Assembly (NCBI GenBank): GCA_932294295.1
Contig: OW028586.1
Coordinates: forward strand, 9,076,790-9,140,789
DNA length: 64,000 nt
Direction of reading: 5' to 3'
From: Alitta virens
Lineage: Eukaryota > Annelida > Polychaeta > Phyllodocida > Nereididae
In this document: positions 61,087-64,000 of the stretch, piece after piece
Layout: every line of letters begins with the position of its first letter
Numbering within the stretch: the first letter of the stretch is position 1
Made by a program: the position numbers and the translations under genes
The notes under the pieces: model-generated
Databases searched by the model: none
Told to the model about the DNA's origin: nothing
The model's input: the letters and a program-made list of their open reading frames with translations, nothing else

Positions 61087-61127
61087 GTATTAGCAGTAGC
61101 AGCAGCAGCAGTAGCAGCAGCAGTAGC

Positions 61128-61180
<53 letters not shown>

Positions 61181-61416
61181 CAGTAGTAGTAGCAGTAGTA
61201 GTAGCAGTAGTAGTAGTAGTAGTAGTAGTACTAGCAGCAGCAGTAGCAGTAGTAGTTAGTGGTAGTACTTAGTAGTAGTAGTAGCAGTAGCAGCAGTTGC
61301 AGCAGCAGTAGCAGTAGTAGTAGTAGTAGCAGTAGCAGCAGTAGCAGCAGCAGTAGCAGTAGTAGTTAGTAGTAGTACTTAGTAGTAGTAGTAGCAGTAG
61401 CAGCAGTAGCAGCAGC

Positions 61417-61475
<59 letters not shown>

Positions 61476-61551
61476 CAGTAGCAGCAGCAGTAGCAGTAGT
61501 AGTAGTAGTAGTAGTAGTAGTAGCAGTAGCAGCAGTAGCAGCAGCAGTAGC

Positions 61552-61592
<41 letters not shown>

Positions 61593-61707
61593 CAGTAGTA
61601 GTAGCAGTAGTAGTAGTAGTAGTAGTAGTAGTAACAGTAGGAGCAGCAGCAGCAGTAGTAGTAGCAGTAGTAGTAGCAGTAGCAGTAGCAGTAGGAGCAG
61701 CAGCAGC

Positions 61708-61745
<38 letters not shown>

Positions 61746-61749
61746 CAGT

Positions 61750-61792
<43 letters not shown>

Positions 61793-61866
61793 TTAGCAGC
61801 AGCAGCAGCAGTAGCAGCAGTAGTAGTAGTAGTAGTAGTAGTAGTAGAAGTAGTATTAGCAGCAGC

Positions 61867-61909
<43 letters not shown>

Positions 61910-61944
61910 GTAGTAGTATTAGTAGTAGTAGTATTAGTAGTAGT
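60700..61944. repeat. AGT/AGC triplet array 2
   Basis: About 1.25 kb of AGT and AGC triplets with occasional ATT, AGA, TTG and ACT interruptions. The segment 60861-61064 is repeated base for base at 61741-61944 (offset 880 bp), and a second duplication with TAGTTAGT and GTACTTAGT occurs near 61250-61385. The array ends exactly where the Gypsy pol RNase H sequence begins. Its length makes it prone to assembly collapse or mis-joining. The Val/Ala-rich frame 60661-61272 is an artefact. Confidence 0.95.
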
Positions 61945-63645
61945 AAACATTATGGTAAATAAACACGTGAGGGGCTTGTGGTCCGTAAAGGTCCTATAAC
62001 TGGCACCCCATAAGTAAGGCCTCAGCTGCTTGAGGGCGTAGACAACAGCATACGCTTCCTTTTCTATGGTTGCCCAGCGTCGCTGCGTATCGGATAGCTG
62101 CTTGGACAGGTAAACAATAGGCCTCTCCACTCCGCACTCGTCCTCTTGGCACAGGATGGCACCTATCGCGTAGTCGCATGCGTCCGTGTACAACTGGTAT
62201 GGCTGGTCCGTACGTGGATGTGCCATCACGCAATCACTCATGAGGGCTCCTTTGAGGGAGTCAAACGCCAGTTGATGTCGACCCGTCCATTCAAACCTAA
62301 TGTTCTTGCGTGTGAGCTGGACGAGTGGCTCAGCGATGTGTGCATAATCCTGGATGCATGAACGATAGTATCCAGACATTCCCAGGAAGCTGCGGACCTC
62401 GGACAAGTCGTGAGGAGCCTGCATCCTTGCTATGGCCTCCACTTTGCCGGGATCCGCCCTCAGGCCATGTTGGCTAACTACATAGCCCAATAGTTTGACC
62501 TCTCTTAAACCAAACACGCACTTGGAGGGGTTCAAGCGCAAGTTATACTGTCTGAGACGAGCAAACATAAGTTGCAAGTGTTCTGCATGCTCGCTCTCAT
62601 CCTTGCTGTAGACGACTATGTCGTCAATGTACAACATGCACATATTGCCAATTAGTCCTTTAAACACGATCCCCATGGCCCTTTGAAACAATTGTGATGC
62701 GTTGGCTAAGCCCATTGGTAGCCGTGTCCATTGGAATAGCCCGCGGTGGCACACGAAGGCGGTCTTCTCCTGATCTTCGGGGTGTAGTGGCAGCTGATGG
62801 AACCCAGATTTCATATCAAGAGTGGAGAAGACCGTGGCGCCTTGCAGCTGATCGAAGATGTCACGGATGAGCGGGATGGGGTACGCATCCTTCTTCGTGA
62901 TTTTGTTCAGGCTGGTATAGTCGACACAAAAACGTGGTCCGTCTGACGTGTCCTTTTTATCCACCAGAACCACTGGTGAAGCCCATGGAGATGAGGACGG
63001 TGTGATGATGCCCTGTGCTATGAGGTCATCCAGCTTGGCATCAAGGGCAGCACGCTTCTTCAAGGGCAACCGATAGGGGCGGCGCTTAATGGGCGCCCCA
63101 TCAGTATGAATCCGGACCAAGATGTCAGGGTGGCAACCCAAGTCTTCTCCCTTTGCCGCAAACAGGTCTGCTTGCTGGGTCACGCACTGGCCAATAAAAG
63201 TGTCCTTTATGATGGGAGGCTTGTCCCCAAGGGAGTCAATGGCGATTGGTGGGCGAGCTGGCAATAATGGCAGAGACACGCCCCTGCAGGTCAGCATTCC
63301 TGCGTCGTAATCTATCATGGCGTGCTCCTGTCGCAGGACGTCACGCCCAATGATGAGTGGATGCCCTATGTTGTCCACAACAATAACTGGGATGGTGCCC
63401 AGTTCGGCGAAAGGCAGCTCCGTTGATCCCAGAACCTGGATCCCATGTCCTGTCACACCGCATAACTCCACAGTGTTATGAAGCAGGGGCGTCCTGCCCG
63501 ACTTCCTGCATAGTAAATGAAATTCGTGGCGCCGCAACACAGTGCGCGAGGCACCCGAATCGACGAGTCGCAAAAGGCAGCAATTGTAAATAGTCACCTC
63601 CACATATTTGAGCTCGTCGACCGTTGCGGCGCCTATTGGCCCCCC
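61945..63645 (-). pseudogene. Gypsy-type retrotransposon pol, truncated in RNase H
   Basis: The frame is read on the - strand in -1 relation to gag. Residue numbers count from the GTG codon at 63603. Aspartic protease: L-V-D-S-G-A (13-18) and I-I-G-R-D (84-88). Reverse transcriptase: L-D-M-K-S-G-F-H (262-269), L-P-M-G-L (295-299) and Y-I-D-D (325-328). RNase H: Y-T-D-A-C (472-476), E515 and T-D-H-K-P-L-T (540-546). Three residues later (after C-L-F, about 61945) the sequence becomes the triplet array, and the frame continues as about 190 codons of Thr/Ala to a stop near 61366. The last part of RNase H, integrase and the left LTR are missing. All visible catalytic residues are intact, so the loss is recent or reflects a mis-join. 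Upstream of 63603 the -1 frame is open through the gag overlap. Confidence 0.88.
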
Positions 63646-64000
63646 TGGGGCCCGTTTTGACTACGCCCCGTCTGTCCACGACGCTGTGCTGCCTGCCTGG
63701 TACGGCAGTTGCGCTGGACATGGCCGATCTTCTGGCAAAAGCTGCAGATAGGAGTGCCGTCGTCCGTGTAGGCGAACTCTCCGGTGTCTGTCGCCGGGGT
63801 GTCGTTGTAGTCAGCGCGATGGGTGGCGTTGTAGTCAGAGCGACGGGTGTCGTTGTAGTCAGCGCGACGGGTGGCGTTGTAGTCAGAGCGACGGGTGGCG
63901 GCTTGCTTCTGGGGAGCGGAAATGGAGTTGTTGGTCGTCTTGAGCGCAGCCATCAGTTTGGTGAATTGTTGCGTCAATCCGCACACCTGGCGTTTCATCT
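63633..64000 (-). CDS. Gypsy-type gag, C-terminal part, cut by window edge
   Basis: The nucleocapsid end of gag. A zinc knuckle C-S-F-C-x4-H-x4-C is visible, followed by a basic Arg/Gln/Gly tail. Before it lies a five-fold repeat of about eight residues (R-R-x-D-Y-N-x-T type, about 63790-63895), mirrored in the DNA as alternating 'gtcgttgtagtcagcgcgac' units. The stop is TAG at 63633-63635. The ATG at 63998 is probably internal, since gag should extend beyond the window. The knuckle binds genomic RNA during particle assembly. Confidence 0.8.
   Translation of the reverse strand, partial: MKRQVCGLTQQFTKLMAALKTTNNSISAPQKQAATRRSDYNATRRADYNDTRRSDYNATHRADYNDTPATDTGEFAYTDDGTPICSFCQKIGHVQRNCRTRQAAQRRGQTGRSQNGPQGGQ
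63639..63645 (-). promoter_or_regulatory. -1 frameshift slippery heptamer between gag and pol
   Basis: On the - strand the last gag codons are CAG GGG GGC CAA TAG, so G-GGG-GGC fits the X-XXY-YYZ slippery pattern in the correct phase, ending six bases before the gag stop. The -1 frame is open from here into protease. No downstream pseudoknot was modelled. Confidence 0.6.

Noticed and set aside
60661..61272. 203-codon Val/Ala-rich frame on the + strand
   Set aside because: Translation of the second triplet array; no unique sequence or motif.

Overview
The window reads as nuclear DNA of a marine invertebrate animal. Coding is sparse and AT-rich, there are spliced and unspliced class A GPCR genes with metazoan splice sites and AATAAA signals, and the repeat load is heavy: PIF/Harbinger, Tc1, a non-LTR LINE, Gypsy, tRNA-derived SINEs and microsatellites. 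The one lineage hint is an insulin-like A-chain exon with an extra cysteine (Cys-x-Cys-Cys), a pattern I associate with molluscs and other lophotrochozoans. I treat that as a weak pointer, not an identification.

Layout. 1-2459 has no gene. 2743-14128 is a long arm carrying a three-exon class A GPCR gene (8263-11977, + strand) and an old Tc1 element. 14129-19628 holds a truncated LINE and half of a PIF/Harbinger element with a broken transposase. 19632-21845 is a direct copy of 36986-40080. 21846-22671 carries antisense remains of a transposase-like gene. 22672-36984 is the inverted counterpart of the left arm, with a second intact copy of the same GPCR gene (27403-32111, - strand) and a 2.8 kb foldback element that the left arm lacks. 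Read together, 22672-40080 is one unit, and the same unit is present to its left with its receptor-bearing part inverted. The simplest history is a head-to-tail duplication, then a Harbinger insertion into the left unit, then an inversion with one breakpoint inside that Harbinger copy. Its two ends now lie 17 kb apart (2739 and 19628), each with its TAA target duplication, and the uninterrupted site is still visible near 36985.

40081-64000 is single-copy at unit level. It has an exon for an insulin-like peptide A chain (45723-46003), a broken PHD-finger gene (50149-50716), a 1.75 kb element bounded by inverted arrays of a 21-bp repeat (51163-52910), an AGT/AGC triplet array (56400-57000), an intronless galanin/allatostatin-A-like receptor gene lacking the DRY motif (58726-59745), a second triplet array (about 60700-61944) and part of a Gypsy retrotransposon on the - strand. 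That Gypsy pol frame runs from its RNase H domain straight into the second triplet array.

No operon or multi-gene system is present. The plausibly functional host genes are the two GPCR paralogues, the insulin-like exon and the intronless receptor; all are peptide-signalling or receptor type, but nothing in the sequence shows that they act together. All homology statements come from reading motifs, with no database search.
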